A DNA stretch of 64,000 nt from JALHSW01 sp963720675 (GTDB lineage Bacteria; Actinomycetota; Acidimicrobiia; IMCC26256; PALSA-555): assembly GCA_963720675.1 (NCBI GenBank), contig CAVRGH010000010.1, forward strand, positions 1,798,001-1,862,000, given 5' to 3'. Position numbers and translations under genes: made by a program. Shown piece by piece: positions 1 to 8,965 of the stretch (its first letter is position 1; each line of letters opens with the position of its first letter). Below the pieces are notes generated by a model. The model was given only the letters and a program-made list of their open reading frames with translations, did no database searches and was not told the DNA's origin.

Positions 1-15
1 CTCGCGGTCACGCAT

Positions 16-366
16 GTGTGGGATCGCCTCGCGACCTATGTGGCGATCGGCGCGTCGTTCGTGGTGCGGCTCCCGCAGCTCTGGTCGCTGCTCCGCGAGC
101 AAACCGGACGTCCGAACCAGGTCTCGGGCGCCACCTGGGTGATGTCGACCGCCGCCAACGGCTGCTGGGTGCTCTGGGCCGTCATGAACGGCCACCCGTA
201 CTTCGGCACCGGCTCGGCGATCGCGATGGTGATGTCGTTGGCCATCGCCGCAGCGGCCCGGCACACGCGAGGCTGTTCGGATGACGGTGACGATCCGGCC
301 CGAGCAGCAGGCCGACTACAGGGCGATCGCGAGGGTCGTGGCCCGCGCGTTCGGCTCGCCGGCTGA
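16..366 (+). CDS. PQ-loop (SemiSWEET-like) small membrane protein, left end uncertain
   Basis: Small hydrophobic protein with a Pro-Gln pair at the end of its first membrane segment (FVVRLPQLW) and two further hydrophobic segments, the three-helix half unit seen in PQ-loop/SemiSWEET transporters. The frame is open to base 1, so the true start may lie outside the window; GTG at 16 is the first start seen. The hydrophobic part ends near base 265. After that this frame runs 86 bp into the next gene, whereas a neighbouring frame stops at 284 in an ATGA overlap with that gene, so a small frameshift near 240-280 is likely. A transport role is family knowledge only. Confidence 0.5.
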   Translation: MWDRLATYVAIGASFVVRLPQLWSLLREQTGRPNQVSGATWVMSTAANGCWVLWAVMNGHPYFGTGSAIAMVMSLAIAAAARHTRGCSDDGDDPARAAGRLQGDREGRGPRVRLAG

Positions 367-811
367 GGCGACCCTCGTCGAGGCGATCCGCGCATCGCCC
401 GAGTACGTCGCCGAGCTCGCGCTCGTCGCACTCGAGGGCGACCGGGTCGTCGGGCACGTGATGATCAGCGGTGCCGTCCTGGTCGCGGGTGACGGCCCCC
501 GCCCGATCGCGATGCTGTCACCCCTCGCGGTCGAGCCGTCGCTCCAGCGACGGGGCATCGGTGCCGCCCTCGTGCGCGCCGTGACCGGGCGGGCGGAGGA
601 CCGCGGCGACCCGCTCGTGATCCTGGAGGGCGACCCCGCGTACTACGGACGCTTCGGGTTCGAGCACGCAACGCCGCTCGGCATCGACATCCACCTCCCG
701 TCCTGGGCGCCTCCAGAGGCGGCGCAGGTGCTCCGGCTCCCGAGCTACAGCCCGACGCTCCGGGGTCGGGTCGTCTACCCACCGGCGTTCGATCAGTTCG
801 CCGGCGAGTGA
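281..811 (+). CDS. GNAT family N-acetyltransferase
   Basis: A 176-residue protein with the GNAT fold signature: the acetyl-CoA pyrophosphate loop VEPSLQRRGIGAALV near residues 87-101, followed by a strand and the FYxRFGFE-like segment YYGRFGFEHA. It resembles YhbS-type acetyltransferases, with length usual for the family. The acceptor substrate cannot be told. It begins in an ATGA overlap with the upstream PQ-loop frame and converges on the FMN-binding protein gene across a shared hairpin. Confidence 0.88.
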   Translation: MTVTIRPEQQADYRAIARVVARAFGSPAEATLVEAIRASPEYVAELALVALEGDRVVGHVMISGAVLVAGDGPRPIAMLSPLAVEPSLQRRGIGAALVRAVTGRAEDRGDPLVILEGDPAYYGRFGFEHATPLGIDIHLPSWAPPEAAQVLRLPSYSPTLRGRVVYPPAFDQFAGE

Positions 812-815
812 CGGT

Positions 816-833
816 CGCACCTCGTCAGGTGCG
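816..833. terminator. Hairpin between convergent genes (putative bidirectional terminator)
   Basis: Perfect 7-bp inverted repeat CGCACCT/AGGTGCG with a CGTC loop. It lies just past the GNAT stop and covers the stop codon of the minus-strand gene. There is no T-tract, as is common for high-GC actinobacterial terminators. Confidence 0.5.
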
Positions 834-1196
834 GAGCACCGGCGCGCAGTCAGACCCACCGCCGGTCGCCGGCCGGTGCAGGACCGCGCCGGTCGGCTGC
901 ACCGTGACCAGGTTGTCCCCGTCCCCGGTGCCACTCGTCGAGGTGACGGTGCCGTCGACGATCAGGGAGTAGTCACCGGGGGACTTCGGCGCCCAGAGCA
1001 GGCTCACCGACCGCCGGGCCGCCGCATTGGCCGTCGTTCGATTCCCCGCGCCGACGACGATGTCGTCGCCCTGCCAGTCGATCGCGACCGAGACGCAGTG
1101 CGGTCGCCCGTCCTCGGAGACCGTGAGCAGGTACGGCGCGGCCTCGAAACCTCTGATCTCGGCGCGCAGTCGCTCCAGGGAGACCGGGATGCTCAC
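825..1196 (-). CDS. Pyridoxamine 5'-phosphate oxidase-like FMN/F420-binding protein
   Basis: A 123-residue split-barrel protein: an N-terminal helix (SLERLRAEIRGF), a first strand AAPYLLTVSEDGRPHCVSV, then GDDIVVGAGNRTTANAAARRSVSLLW and a final strand region. This is the layout of the PNPOx-like family that binds FMN or F420 and reduces or senses small substrates. The start is GTG. Substrate and cofactor are not determined. It stands alone, convergent with the GNAT gene. Confidence 0.8.
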   Translation of the reverse strand: MSIPVSLERLRAEIRGFEAAPYLLTVSEDGRPHCVSVAIDWQGDDIVVGAGNRTTANAAARRSVSLLWAPKSPGDYSLIVDGTVTSTSGTGDGDNLVTVQPTGAVLHRPATGGGSDCAPVLRT

Positions 1197-1250
1197 GATC
1201 GCGAGGGTACTCAGCGTCCCGCGTGGGCTCGACCGCTCGCTCCGCCATCC

Positions 1251-1829
1251 TCAGCGTTGCACGCGCCCGGTCTCGTCGCCGATGACCTGCTCGAGGAAGC
1301 GGCGGATCGCCTCGTTCGCCTGTGTCCGCCACCCGACCGCCAGCCGAGCGACCGGCGTCTCCGGCGATGCCCTACGGCCCAGGCCCTCGTTGACCTCGAC
1401 GAACGCGGCCAGCTGCCGGCGCGCGAGCGGTGCGAGCGGCTCCCCCCGCCGCGCGAGGAGACCGAGCTTGACGAGCAGGACCGCGCGCACGTCCCTCGGG
1501 TGCTCGACCGGTTGCTCGAGCCAGCGTCGCAGCCGGGCGCGGCCGCCGCGAGTCGGCGCGATCACCGTTCGGTGGGGCCCCTGATCGCCGGGTTCCACCG
1601 ATCGGGTCTCGGCGAGACCGAGCTCGAGGAGGTGATCGATCGCCCGGTAGACGAGCGGGCGGCGCACGGTCCAGAGCTGTCCCAGCTCGGCGTCGCGCCC
1701 CAGCTCCTTGGCGACCGCGAAGCCGTGCCGGGGCTCTTCGGAGAGGACACCGAGGACGACCCAGTCGGTGAGGGAGATCGCGAGGGGCGTCGGGGCAGGC
1801 ACCGGCTCGACCTTTCCACTGCGGACCAC
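1251..1829 (-). CDS. PadR family transcriptional regulator
   Basis: A 192-residue protein with an N-terminal winged helix (LTDWVVLGVLSEEPRHGFAVAKEL, then RRPLVYRAIDHLLELGLAE) and a helical C-terminal dimerisation part, the PadR layout. It is transcribed away from modA with 58 bp between the starts, and an inverted repeat at 1849-1865 sits in the gap. Control of modABC and of itself is the natural inference. PadR proteins more often govern efflux or phenolic-acid genes, so the target remains a guess. Confidence 0.82.
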   Translation of the reverse strand: MVRSGKVEPVPAPTPLAISLTDWVVLGVLSEEPRHGFAVAKELGRDAELGQLWTVRRPLVYRAIDHLLELGLAETRSVEPGDQGPHRTVIAPTRGGRARLRRWLEQPVEHPRDVRAVLLVKLGLLARRGEPLAPLARRQLAAFVEVNEGLGRRASPETPVARLAVGWRTQANEAIRRFLEQVIGDETGRVQR

Positions 1830-1848
1830 GCCGCCGGCGGCGACCGAA

Positions 1849-1865
1849 TAGTCTCATCCAGACTA
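1849..1865. promoter_or_regulatory. Inverted repeat between padR-type gene and modA (candidate operator)
   Basis: TAGTCT-CATCC-AGACTA: perfect 6-bp arms with a 5-bp spacer, AT-rich compared with its surroundings, in the middle of the divergent intergenic region. Its position fits an operator for the PadR-like protein; this is untested. Confidence 0.45.
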
Positions 1866-1887
1866 GTGCCGCCAGCAAGAGGTCCCC

Positions 1888-2673
1888 GTGCGCAGCAGGA
1901 TCCGGGTCATCGTCCACCTCGGCGTGGTGCTCGTCGCCGGCACGATGTTCGCGAACCCGGTCGGTGCTGCGTCGGCCCCGACGGCGGCGAAGCCCACCGG
2001 TGAGATCACCGTGTCGGCCGCGGCGTCGCTGACCGACGCGTTCCACCGGATCGGTGCGCGGTTCGAGAAGCGGTACGAGGGAACCGACGTCACGTTCAAC
2101 TTCGACTCGTCCTCTGCACTCGTGCTCCAGGTCCAGAGCGGCGCCCCCGTCGATGTCTTCGCATCGGCCGACGAATCCAACATGGCGAAGCTCGTCGACG
2201 GTGGCCAGGTGCGCACGAAGCCGGTCGACTTCGCCAGGAACGAGCTCGAGATCGCGACGAAGCCCGGGAACCCGACGAAGATCAAGAACCTCGCCGACCT
2301 CGACACCCAGGGCGTGGTCGCGTTGTGCGCCGCAGAGGCTCCGTGCGGGAGGTACGCAGATGCCGCGCTCGACGCGGCCGGTGTGGCGATCCCCACCGAC
2401 CACATCACCCGAGCGACCAACGCCAAGGCGACCCTGACCGCGGTCGCGACGGGCGATGCCGACGCGGCCATCGTCTACGTGACCGACGTGAGGACGGCCG
2501 GATCGACCGTCAGCGGCGTCGTGATCCCCGACTCGCAGAACCAGATCGCGATCTACCCGATCGCACCCCTTGCGGATGCGGCCAATCGGACCACCGCGAA
2601 GGCCTTCGCCAGGTACGTTGCGTCTCCTGCCGGTCAGAAGGTCCTCGCGAAGTACGGCTTCCTTGCCCCGTGA
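1888..2673 (+). CDS. modA: Molybdate ABC transporter substrate-binding protein
   Basis: A 261-residue exported binding protein. It has an N-terminal signal peptide (basic RSRIR, hydrophobic core, cleavage around ANPVGAASA), then the ModA hallmarks VSAAASLTDAF and SSSALVLQVQSGAPVDVFASAD, which form the oxyanion pocket. It would capture molybdate (or tungstate) outside the membrane for ModB/ModC. GTG start. modB follows after 4 bp. A molybdopterin enzyme is encoded at 24.6-26.7 kb, which gives a local use for the metal. Confidence 0.93.
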   Translation: MRSRIRVIVHLGVVLVAGTMFANPVGAASAPTAAKPTGEITVSAAASLTDAFHRIGARFEKRYEGTDVTFNFDSSSALVLQVQSGAPVDVFASADESNMAKLVDGGQVRTKPVDFARNELEIATKPGNPTKIKNLADLDTQGVVALCAAEAPCGRYADAALDAAGVAIPTDHITRATNAKATLTAVATGDADAAIVYVTDVRTAGSTVSGVVIPDSQNQIAIYPIAPLADAANRTTAKAFARYVASPAGQKVLAKYGFLAP

Positions 2674-2677
2674 CGAG

Positions 2678-3488
2678 GTGAGTCCTCCACCGCGCCCGCG
2701 GCGGCGCGCGCCGATCTTCGTCGTGCTCGTCGCCTCGATCGCAGTGGCCTTGTTCGCGCTCCCCCTGCTCGGTCTGCTCCAGCGAACACCCTGGTCGCAG
2801 GTCTGGACCGACCTGTCGTCCGAGCAGTCGCGTGACGCGCTGCGCCTGTCCCTCGTCTGCTCGCTCTGGGCGACCGTGCTGTCGATCGTGCTCGGCGTCC
2901 CGCTCGCATGGTTGTTGGCGCGGGTCGAGTTCGTCGGGCGCCCGCTCGTCCGGGCCCTGGTGCTGCTCCCGATGATCATCCCGCCAGTCGTCGGAGGAGT
3001 GGCGCTCCTGTTCGCGTTCGGCCGGTCCGGCCTCGTCGGCGAGCAGCTCTATGACTGGTTCGGTATCCAGTTCACGTTCAACACATCGGGCGCGATCCTC
3101 GCCGAGACCTTCGTCGCCATGCCGTTTCTCGTCATCACCGTGGAAGCCGGTCTCCGATCGGTCGACACCCGGTACGAGGATGCCGCGGCGACGCTGGGTG
3201 CGGGGAGGTGGACGACGTTCCGGCGCGTGACCCTCCCCTTCGATCGCGCCATCGCTGATGGCGGGGGCGGCGCTGGCGTGGGCGCGCGCGCTCGGCGAGT
3301 TCGGCGCGACGATCACGTTCGCCGGCAACATCCAGGGCCGGACCCAGACGATGCCGCTCGCCGTGTACCTCGCGCTCGAGTCGCGGCCCGAGAGCGCGAT
3401 CGCCCTCAGCCTCGTCATGGTCGCGATCTCCATCGTGGTGCTGGTCAGCCTTCGCGACCGCTGGTTCCCTACCCCAGCGGCGGCATGA
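2678..3488 (+). CDS. modB: Molybdate ABC transporter permease, frameshifted in this sequence
   Basis: Multi-pass permease starting at GTG 2678. Hydrophobic helices are followed by the EAA-type loop DAAATLGAGRWTTFRRVTLP. The reading frame then breaks at 3236-3241 (run CCCCTT). Removing one base restores the ModB continuation SLMAGAALAWARALGEFGATI up to TGA at 3486-3488, which overlaps the modC start as ATGA. Without repair, translation would run on in the wrong frame and re-enter modC in frame, giving a spurious ModB-ModC fusion. The correct C-terminal half and the coupling to modC argue for a sequence error, not decay. Confidence 0.85.
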
Positions 3489-4540
3489 GCCTCGACGCGC
3501 GCTTGCGCGCCCGGCTCGGTGAGCTCGACCTCGATGTCGAGCTGCGCGCATCCGCCGAAGAGGTCGTCGCGATCATCGGTCCGAACGGCGCGGGCAAGAC
3601 CACGATCCTGCGGATCCTCGCCGGGCTCCTTCGACTCGCCGACGGCCGCGTCGAGCTCGATGGAGCACTGCTCGACGATCCCGCCACCGGCGCCTACGTC
3701 GTCCCCGAGCGACGCCCGATCGGCGTCGTGTTCCAGGACTACCTCCTGTTCCCGTACCTGAGCGCCCGGGACAACGTCGCCTTCGGGCTCCGCAACCGCG
3801 GGGCCTCCAAGCGCGACGCCCGGAGAAGCGCGGACGAGTGGCTCGAGCGTGTCGGGCTCACCGACCGAGCCACGAGCAAGCCGGCCCAGCTCTCCGGCGG
3901 CCAGGCGCAACGGGTCGCGCTCGCCCGCGCCCTGGCGACCAGCCCGCGGCTCCTGCTCCTCGACGAGCCGCTCGCTGCGCTGGATGCAGGAACCCGTGCG
4001 GAGATCCGCCGCGAGCTGCGCCGCCACCTCGACGAGTTCGCCGGCATCCGACTCATGGTGACCCATGATCCGGTCGACGCGGCGACGCTCGCCGACCGGC
4101 TGATCGTGGTCGAACACGGGCGCGTGTCGCAGACGGGCTCGGTGAGTGAGGTGAGCGCGCATCCTCGTTCCGAGTACGTGGCGCAGCTCGTCGGCCTCAA
4201 CCTGTACCGGGGCGACGCAGCCCGCGGATCGATCTCGATCGCCGGCGGCGGAGTGCTCGAGACCGGCGACTCGCAGCTCGACGGGAGCGTCTTCGCCGCG
4301 GTCAACCCGCGGGCGGTCGCGCTCTATCGAACCGAGCCTGATGGCAGCCCTCGCAACCGCTGGCAGGGCACGGTCACCGACCTCGACGTCCTGGCCGACC
4401 GCGTGCACGTCCGCCTCGACGGCACGGCCCCGGTCATCGCCGAGATCACGTCGACCGCCGCGGACGAACTCGGGATCGAACCCGGCGTGCAGCTCTGGAG
4501 CGTGATCAAGGCGACCGACGTCCGCGTGTACCCGGCCTGA
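3485..4540 (+). CDS. modC: Molybdate ABC transporter ATP-binding protein
   Basis: A 351-residue ABC ATPase with Walker A GPNGAGKTT (residues 32-40), Q-loop VFQDYLLFPYL, signature LSGGQAQR, Walker B LLLLDEPLAALD and switch His in MVTHD. A C-terminal region of about 120 residues has TOBE/MOP-like character (GTVTDLDVLADRVHVRLDG), as in ModC/CysA proteins. It energises ModB for molybdate uptake. It begins inside the modB stop (ATGA) and closes the operon 11 bp from the convergent acyl-CoA dehydrogenase gene. Confidence 0.92.
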   Translation: MSLDARLRARLGELDLDVELRASAEEVVAIIGPNGAGKTTILRILAGLLRLADGRVELDGALLDDPATGAYVVPERRPIGVVFQDYLLFPYLSARDNVAFGLRNRGASKRDARRSADEWLERVGLTDRATSKPAQLSGGQAQRVALARALATSPRLLLLDEPLAALDAGTRAEIRRELRRHLDEFAGIRLMVTHDPVDAATLADRLIVVEHGRVSQTGSVSEVSAHPRSEYVAQLVGLNLYRGDAARGSISIAGGGVLETGDSQLDGSVFAAVNPRAVALYRTEPDGSPRNRWQGTVTDLDVLADRVHVRLDGTAPVIAEITSTAADELGIEPGVQLWSVIKATDVRVYPA

Positions 4541-4551
4541 GGCGACTCGAG

Positions 4552-5766
4552 CTACGGGATGTGGACGCCGGAGATCGCCCGGGCGATGACGAGGCGCTGG
4601 ATCTCGGAGGTGCCTTCGAAGATCGTGTAGATCTTCGAGTCGCGGTGCCAGCGCTCGACGGGGTACTCGCGGGTGTAGCCGTAGCCACCGAGGATCTGGA
4701 TCGCCTCTTCGGTGACCTTGACCGCGACCTCACCGGCCTTGAGCTTGCTCATCGAGCCTTCGCCCGCAGTGAACGGCTTCTTGTTCGCGGCCATCCAGCA
4801 GGCGCGCCATACGAGCAGACGCGCCGCGTCGATCTCCATGTGCATGTCGGCGAGCTTGAACGCGATCCCCTGGTTCTCGATGATCGCCTTCCCGAACGCC
4901 TTGCGCTCCTTGGCGTAGTCGAGCGCGTACTCGTACGCAGCTCGTGCGATGCCCAACGCCTGCGCACCGACGAGCGGGCGGCTGGCCTCGAACGTGGCCA
5001 TCGCGGCCTGCGTCTTGGTGGACTTACCCTCACGCACGCGGGCGAGACGGGCGTCGAGCTTCTCCTTGCCGCCGAGCAGCTGCGAGCCAGGGATGCGCAC
5101 GTCGTCGAGGATCACCTCGGCGGTGTGGCTGGCACGGATGCCGTGCTTCTTGAACTTCTGGCCCTGGCTCAGGCCCTTCGTGTTCGGGCCGATCACGAAG
5201 CTCGCTTGACCGCGCGCCTTGAGCTCGGGTTCGACCGCGGCGACGACGACGTGCACGTCGGCGATACCGCCGTTCGTGATCCACGTCTTGGTGCCGTTGA
5301 TGACCCACTCGTCCTTCGCCTCGTCGTAGACGGCGCGCGTGCGGAGATTGCTGACGTCGCTGCCGGCGTCGGGCTCGCTCACCGCGAACGCACCAAGCGC
5401 GATCTTCTCCGGGGTGCCGAAGCACTGCGGCAACCACTCGCCCCACTGCTCGGGCGTGCCGTTCGCCATGATCCCGGTGACCGCGAGGGTGCTGCCGACG
5501 ATGGCGAGGCCGATCCCCGCGTCACCCCACGACAGCTCCTCGAGCGCGAGGGCGAGCATGAGACCGGCGGGATCCGCGGTCGCGTTGGCGAAGAACTCGA
5601 GCGAGTAGAGGCCGACCTTGGCCGCCTCCTCGATGATCGGCCACGGGGTCTCCTCCCGCTCATCCCACTCGTGGGCCGCGGGGCGGATGACGTTCTCCGC
5701 GAAGTCATGGACCCACTTCTGGATCTGGAGCTGGTCTTCGTTGAGCTCGAGCGAGAAGTCCGCCAC
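4552..5766 (-). CDS. Acyl-CoA dehydrogenase
   Basis: A 404-residue flavoprotein of the acyl-CoA dehydrogenase family. Visible landmarks are SEPDAGSDVSNLRTRA (flavin and substrate contact), the beta-domain WVINGTKTWITNGG, and the C-terminal GGYGYTREYPVERWHRDSKI with IFEGTSEIQRL, which holds the catalytic-Glu region. It catalyses alpha,beta-dehydrogenation of an acyl-CoA, passing electrons to ETF. The start chosen is GTG 5766, preceded by AGGAGG at 5772-5777; the frame is open further upstream but low in protein character. It is a single-gene unit. Confidence 0.92.
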   Translation of the reverse strand: MADFSLELNEDQLQIQKWVHDFAENVIRPAAHEWDEREETPWPIIEEAAKVGLYSLEFFANATADPAGLMLALALEELSWGDAGIGLAIVGSTLAVTGIMANGTPEQWGEWLPQCFGTPEKIALGAFAVSEPDAGSDVSNLRTRAVYDEAKDEWVINGTKTWITNGGIADVHVVVAAVEPELKARGQASFVIGPNTKGLSQGQKFKKHGIRASHTAEVILDDVRIPGSQLLGGKEKLDARLARVREGKSTKTQAAMATFEASRPLVGAQALGIARAAYEYALDYAKERKAFGKAIIENQGIAFKLADMHMEIDAARLLVWRACWMAANKKPFTAGEGSMSKLKAGEVAVKVTEEAIQILGGYGYTREYPVERWHRDSKIYTIFEGTSEIQRLVIARAISGVHIP

Positions 5767-5899
5767 GGCTGCCTCCTGGGGGGATGCGAAGGGGGCCGAC
5801 ACAGGGGGATCGGCCGGTCCCCCTATGTTACCCGCTGGTAACCCAGGATGTCGACATCGGGAGCGCCGAGCGCAGCCGGCGATGGGGCGGGCCCGCGGG

Positions 5900-6604
5900 C
5901 TAGGGCCCGCTCGTGGAGGACGTGGTCGCCGGCGGGAAGTTCCCGGTGACCTGGATCGACTTGGAGACCTTCTGGTTGTTGGTCCCCGTCGCCTGGAGGG
6001 CGTACGTGTGCTGGGTCGGAGCCGGCCCCGCACCGCACGCGAACGGCACCTGCTGCTGCCCCGACGGGCCGTATGTGCCGTAGGCCCCGCCCCCGTCGAT
6101 GCTGATCGTGACGCTCTGCGCGTTCTGGGTCGACCAGGTCAGGACCACGTTGGCCGTCCCCGGACAGCTCACCGGGTTCTGGCTCACCGTGAACTGGTTG
6201 ATCTGCGGACCGGCGGGCGCGGTGGCTGCGGTGGTCGAGGTCGACGACGACGAGGTCGTGCTGCTCGAGCTGGTCGTCGAGCTGGAGCTGCTCGTCGAGG
6301 TCGTGTCCGTCCCGTTGTCCCCGCCACCGCTGGCGAGCAGGGCGATGATCACCCCCACGATCAGGCCGAGGACCAGGACGCCGCCGGCGATCAACCACAG
6401 CTTGCGCCGATCCCCGTCTTCATCCTCGGGACCGACCGGGCCCTCGGGTCCACCCGGGCCACCCCCGGCGCCGCCGTAGCCGGGCTGCACCGGGACCGTC
6501 GGGTCGCCGTAGCCGGGCTGCACCGGGACGGTGGGATCCCCGCCCGTCGGCGGGCCCTGCTGGGGCACCGGCATCGTGGGATCGGGGTTCTGCGGGTAGG
6601 TCAT
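5900..6604 (-). CDS. Membrane-anchored protein with Ser/Thr-rich stalk and exported domain
   Basis: A 234-residue protein. It has a Pro/Gly-rich cytoplasmic tail with two DPTVPVQPGYG repeats (residues 23-44), an acidic patch, one membrane helix (LWLIAGGVLVLGLIVGVIIALLA), an external Ser/Thr stretch of about 30 residues, and a C-terminal beta-rich domain (INQFTVSQNPVSCPGTANVVLTW...) resembling an Ig-like fold with two cysteines. The layout suits actinobacterial envelope proteins. No enzyme motif is seen and the function is unknown. Confidence 0.75.
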   Translation of the reverse strand: MTYPQNPDPTMPVPQQGPPTGGDPTVPVQPGYGDPTVPVQPGYGGAGGGPGGPEGPVGPEDEDGDRRKLWLIAGGVLVLGLIVGVIIALLASGGGDNGTDTTSTSSSSSTTSSSSTTSSSSTSTTAATAPAGPQINQFTVSQNPVSCPGTANVVLTWSTQNAQSVTISIDGGGAYGTYGPSGQQQVPFACGAGPAPTQHTYALQATGTNNQKVSKSIQVTGNFPPATTSSTSGP

Positions 6605-6740
6605 GACGTGCCCTTCCGGGGGTGCGGTCGGCGCGGAGCCGTGCTGGAGGCGGGTTTCGGCGATGGTTCCGCCAGGAACGGGGCGGCGGTTCAGGCGGAC
6701 GGTAGTGGACGGTGCCCCCGCGCGCGGAAGGCCGGGCGCG

Positions 6741-6776
6741 ACGACGCCCGCCGGGGTGGACCGCGGCGGGCGTCGT
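6741..6776. terminator. Strong GC-rich hairpin (putative terminator)
   Basis: Perfect 12-bp arms ACGACGCCCGCC/GGCGGGCGTCGT with a 12-nt loop, lying about 70 bp beyond the stop of the minus-strand gene ending at 6845. It is placed to end that transcript before the next minus-strand gene. Confidence 0.6.
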
Positions 6777-6844
6777 GCGGCCGGGCCGACCGTCCCGGCA
6801 GGCGTCCCGGGGGAAGGACGGGGCCGGGAACCACGGCCGGGCGA

Positions 6845-7333
6845 TCAGCCGGCGGACGGAGCCGGTGCCCCGGTCTGGAAGCGCTTCGGCACGTTGTTCA
6901 CCAGGCGGTCGGAGAGCTCGGGGATGCGCTCCTTGGCCTTGGCGGCCCGCTCCGCGGTGACCTTGCCGTCGGTGACGGCCTGGTCGACGCGGTCGTCGAG
7001 CGCCTTGGCGACGGCGTCGACGACCGACTGGGCCGACACGCCCTTCGACTCGGCGAACGCACCGACCGTCTGCCCGCCCTGGACGGCCGCCTTGAGGTCG
7101 GAGACCTCGACGCCGATGGTTGTGGCTGCGGCCTCGGCCGCGGTCTTGATCGCTGCCCGACGGACGGCCCTGCGAGTGGCACGGGCCGAGCCCTGATCCT
7201 GCGCGGCCGGCGCCTTGTCCGTCGAGCCGCCGTCCGGGGTGTTCCCGGCCGCGAACGCGGTACCGGCGGCACCGAACGTGAGCAGACCGGTCGCCGTGAC
7301 GGTGGCGAGCATCTTCTTCGCTGAGGTGTTCAT
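6845..7333 (-). CDS. Secreted alpha-helical protein of unknown function
   Basis: A 162-residue protein starting at ATG 7333 with a GGAG-type ribosome site about 10 nt upstream. The signal peptide (MNTSAKKMLATVTATGLLTFGAAGTAFA) has an AxA cleavage site. The mature part is charged and helical with many Ala, Lys and Asp; segments like GVEVSDLKAAVQGGQTVGAFAESKGVS recall short repeated domains found in actinobacterial exported proteins. No catalytic motif. Function unknown. Confidence 0.75.
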   Translation of the reverse strand: MNTSAKKMLATVTATGLLTFGAAGTAFAAGNTPDGGSTDKAPAAQDQGSARATRRAVRRAAIKTAAEAAATTIGVEVSDLKAAVQGGQTVGAFAESKGVSAQSVVDAVAKALDDRVDQAVTDGKVTAERAAKAKERIPELSDRLVNNVPKRFQTGAPAPSAG

Positions 7334-7450
7334 CTGGGGGATTCCTCTCCTCGGGGGTACGTACCCCAGAGAACGGCACTCGTGTGAGCGGTCCGTGAAG
7401 CCGGTACCAATCCGCGGCCAAGGCCCACCGTCGGCCAGAATGCCCGGGCG

Positions 7451-8194
7451 ATGACGGACCACGAGGACGCCGCCCGATACGCGACCGAGGCCGGGGCCGT
7501 GCTCCTCCAGCTGCGCGAGCAGGGAGCCAGTGCGGAGCTCGCCCGCTGGTCGCTCGGCGACGCCGGTGACGTGCTGGCGAACCGCAGGCTGCTCGAGCTG
7601 CTCGCCGCGGAGCACGGCGAGGATCGCATCCTCTCTGAGGAGTCGGCCGACGACCCCCGCCGCCTCGAGGCCGAGCGGGTCTGGATCGTGGACCCGCTGG
7701 ATGGGACGCGTGAGTTCACCGAGACCGGACGGACCGACTGGGCTGTGCACGTCGCGCTCTGGGCGAGTGGCAAGGGACTCGTCGCGGGCGCCGTCGCGCT
7801 CCCCGCCCAAGATCGCGTGTTGTGGACCGGCGAACCCTCGGGGATCCCCCCCAACGAGGGACGGCAGCTGCGCGTCGTGGTGAGTCGGTCGCGTCCGCCG
7901 GCCGCGGCGCGACGCGTCGCGGACGCGCTCGACGCGGAGCTCGTCGGGATGGGTTCGGCCGGCGCGAAGGCGATGGCGGTCGTCGACGGCGAGGTCGACG
8001 CGTACGTGCACGCCGGCGGCCAGTACGAGTGGGACTCCGCCGCGCCCGCCGCGGTCGCCGCGGCATCGGGCTTCCACGTCTCCCGACTCGACGGATCGCC
8101 GCTCGTCTACAACCGACGCGATCCGTGGCTCCCGGATCTCATCGTCTGTCGTCCCGAGCTCGCCGAGGCCGTGCTCGCGGCCGCGGCGTCGTGA
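7451..8194 (+). CDS. cysQ: 3'(2'),5'-bisphosphate nucleotidase / inositol monophosphatase family (CysQ-like)
   Basis: A 247-residue metal-dependent phosphatase with the family motifs: ILSEESADD (metal-binding Glu), WIVDPLDGTREF (DPxDGT signature) and YEWDSAAPAAV near residue 195 (WDxAA). CysQ-type enzymes remove the 3'-phosphate from PAP/PAPS formed in sulfate assimilation; an inositol-phosphatase role is the alternative. The last bases overlap the next gene (GTGA at 8191). Confidence 0.85.
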   Translation: MTDHEDAARYATEAGAVLLQLREQGASAELARWSLGDAGDVLANRRLLELLAAEHGEDRILSEESADDPRRLEAERVWIVDPLDGTREFTETGRTDWAVHVALWASGKGLVAGAVALPAQDRVLWTGEPSGIPPNEGRQLRVVVSRSRPPAAARRVADALDAELVGMGSAGAKAMAVVDGEVDAYVHAGGQYEWDSAAPAAVAAASGFHVSRLDGSPLVYNRRDPWLPDLIVCRPELAEAVLAAAAS

Positions 8195-8923
8195 CCGAGA
8201 CCTTCGAGCTCGTCACCACCGACGACGTCCACCTCGAGCGCGCGGCGCTGGGAGCCCGGGGGCTCACCGCGAGCAACGGTCGTGCTCGTACACGGCTTCG
8301 CGGCGTCGAGCAGCGAGGAGAAGGTGGTCGCCGTCGCAGAGCACCTGGCTGGGACCGGGATCACCGTCGTGGCGTACGACGCGCGGGGCCACGGCGCATC
8401 GGGGGGCGAGGCGACCCTCGGCGACCTGGAACGGCTGGACGTCGCGGCCGCGGTCGAATCCGTCGCAGTCGAGCCGGTCGTCCTCGTCGGTGCCTCCGTC
8501 GGCGCGATCGCGGCGTTGCGCTACGCGGCGAATGCGCCAGGGCGAGCGACCGGCATCGTCACCGTCAGCTGCCCGGCGCACTGGCGGCTCCCCCGCAACT
8601 CGCGGGGGCTCGCGTCGGCCCTGATGACCCACACGCCACCGGGGCGATGGGCCGCCCGTCGCTACGTCGGGGTGCGGATCGCGCGTCCGGCACCCCGCCC
8701 GTCGCCACCCGTCGACCTCGTCGGCGCCGTCGGGTCACCGCTCACCATCGTGCACGGCGACTCCGATCCGTTCATCCCCGTCTCGGACGCCGAGGCGCTG
8801 GCCGCGGCAGCTCGCGACCCGTACCGACTCGAGGTCGTCGAGGGGATGGGGCACGCGTTCGAAGCGCCGTCGATCGCACCGATCGCTCGCGCGATCGACG
8901 AGATCCTGGACCTGCGTCTCTGA
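8191..8923 (+). CDS. Alpha/beta hydrolase, frameshifted near its N-terminus
   Basis: About 243 residues after repair. GTG 8191 gives VTETFELVTTDDVHLE. The frame then breaks at about 8235-8248, and the next frame carries RWEPGGSPRATVVLVHGFAASSSEEK and the rest. Hydrolase features are the oxyanion HGFA motif, nucleophile elbow GASVGA, acid in HGDSDPFIP and catalytic His in GMGHAFEAP. One extra base or two missing bases in the GC-repetitive stretch repairs it. It is coupled to cysQ by a GTGA overlap. The substrate is unknown. Confidence 0.8.
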
Positions 8924-8949
8924 CCCCGGCGGAGCCGGGTGAGAGACGC
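8914..8949. terminator. Two-tier hairpin between convergent genes
   Basis: Outer arms GCGTCTC (8914-8920) and GAGACGC (8943-8949) enclose inner arms CCCGGC/GCCGGG with a GGA loop. It covers the hydrolase stop codon and sits 17 bp from the stop of the minus-strand degV-type gene, so it could end both transcripts. Confidence 0.65.
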
Positions 8950-8965
8950 ATCCAGAAAGGGGGGG

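Noticed and set aside
2510..4408. A 632-codon minus-strand frame over modABC
   Set aside because: Composition is typical of the antisense of high-GC genes and no motif was seen; modABC is well supported.
2570..4540. A single long frame joining the ModB start to ModC
   Set aside because: The stretch 3242-3484 in this frame is Arg/Asp/Gly-rich nonsense, while another frame encodes the conserved ModB C-terminus. The fusion is an artefact of a one-base shift in modB.
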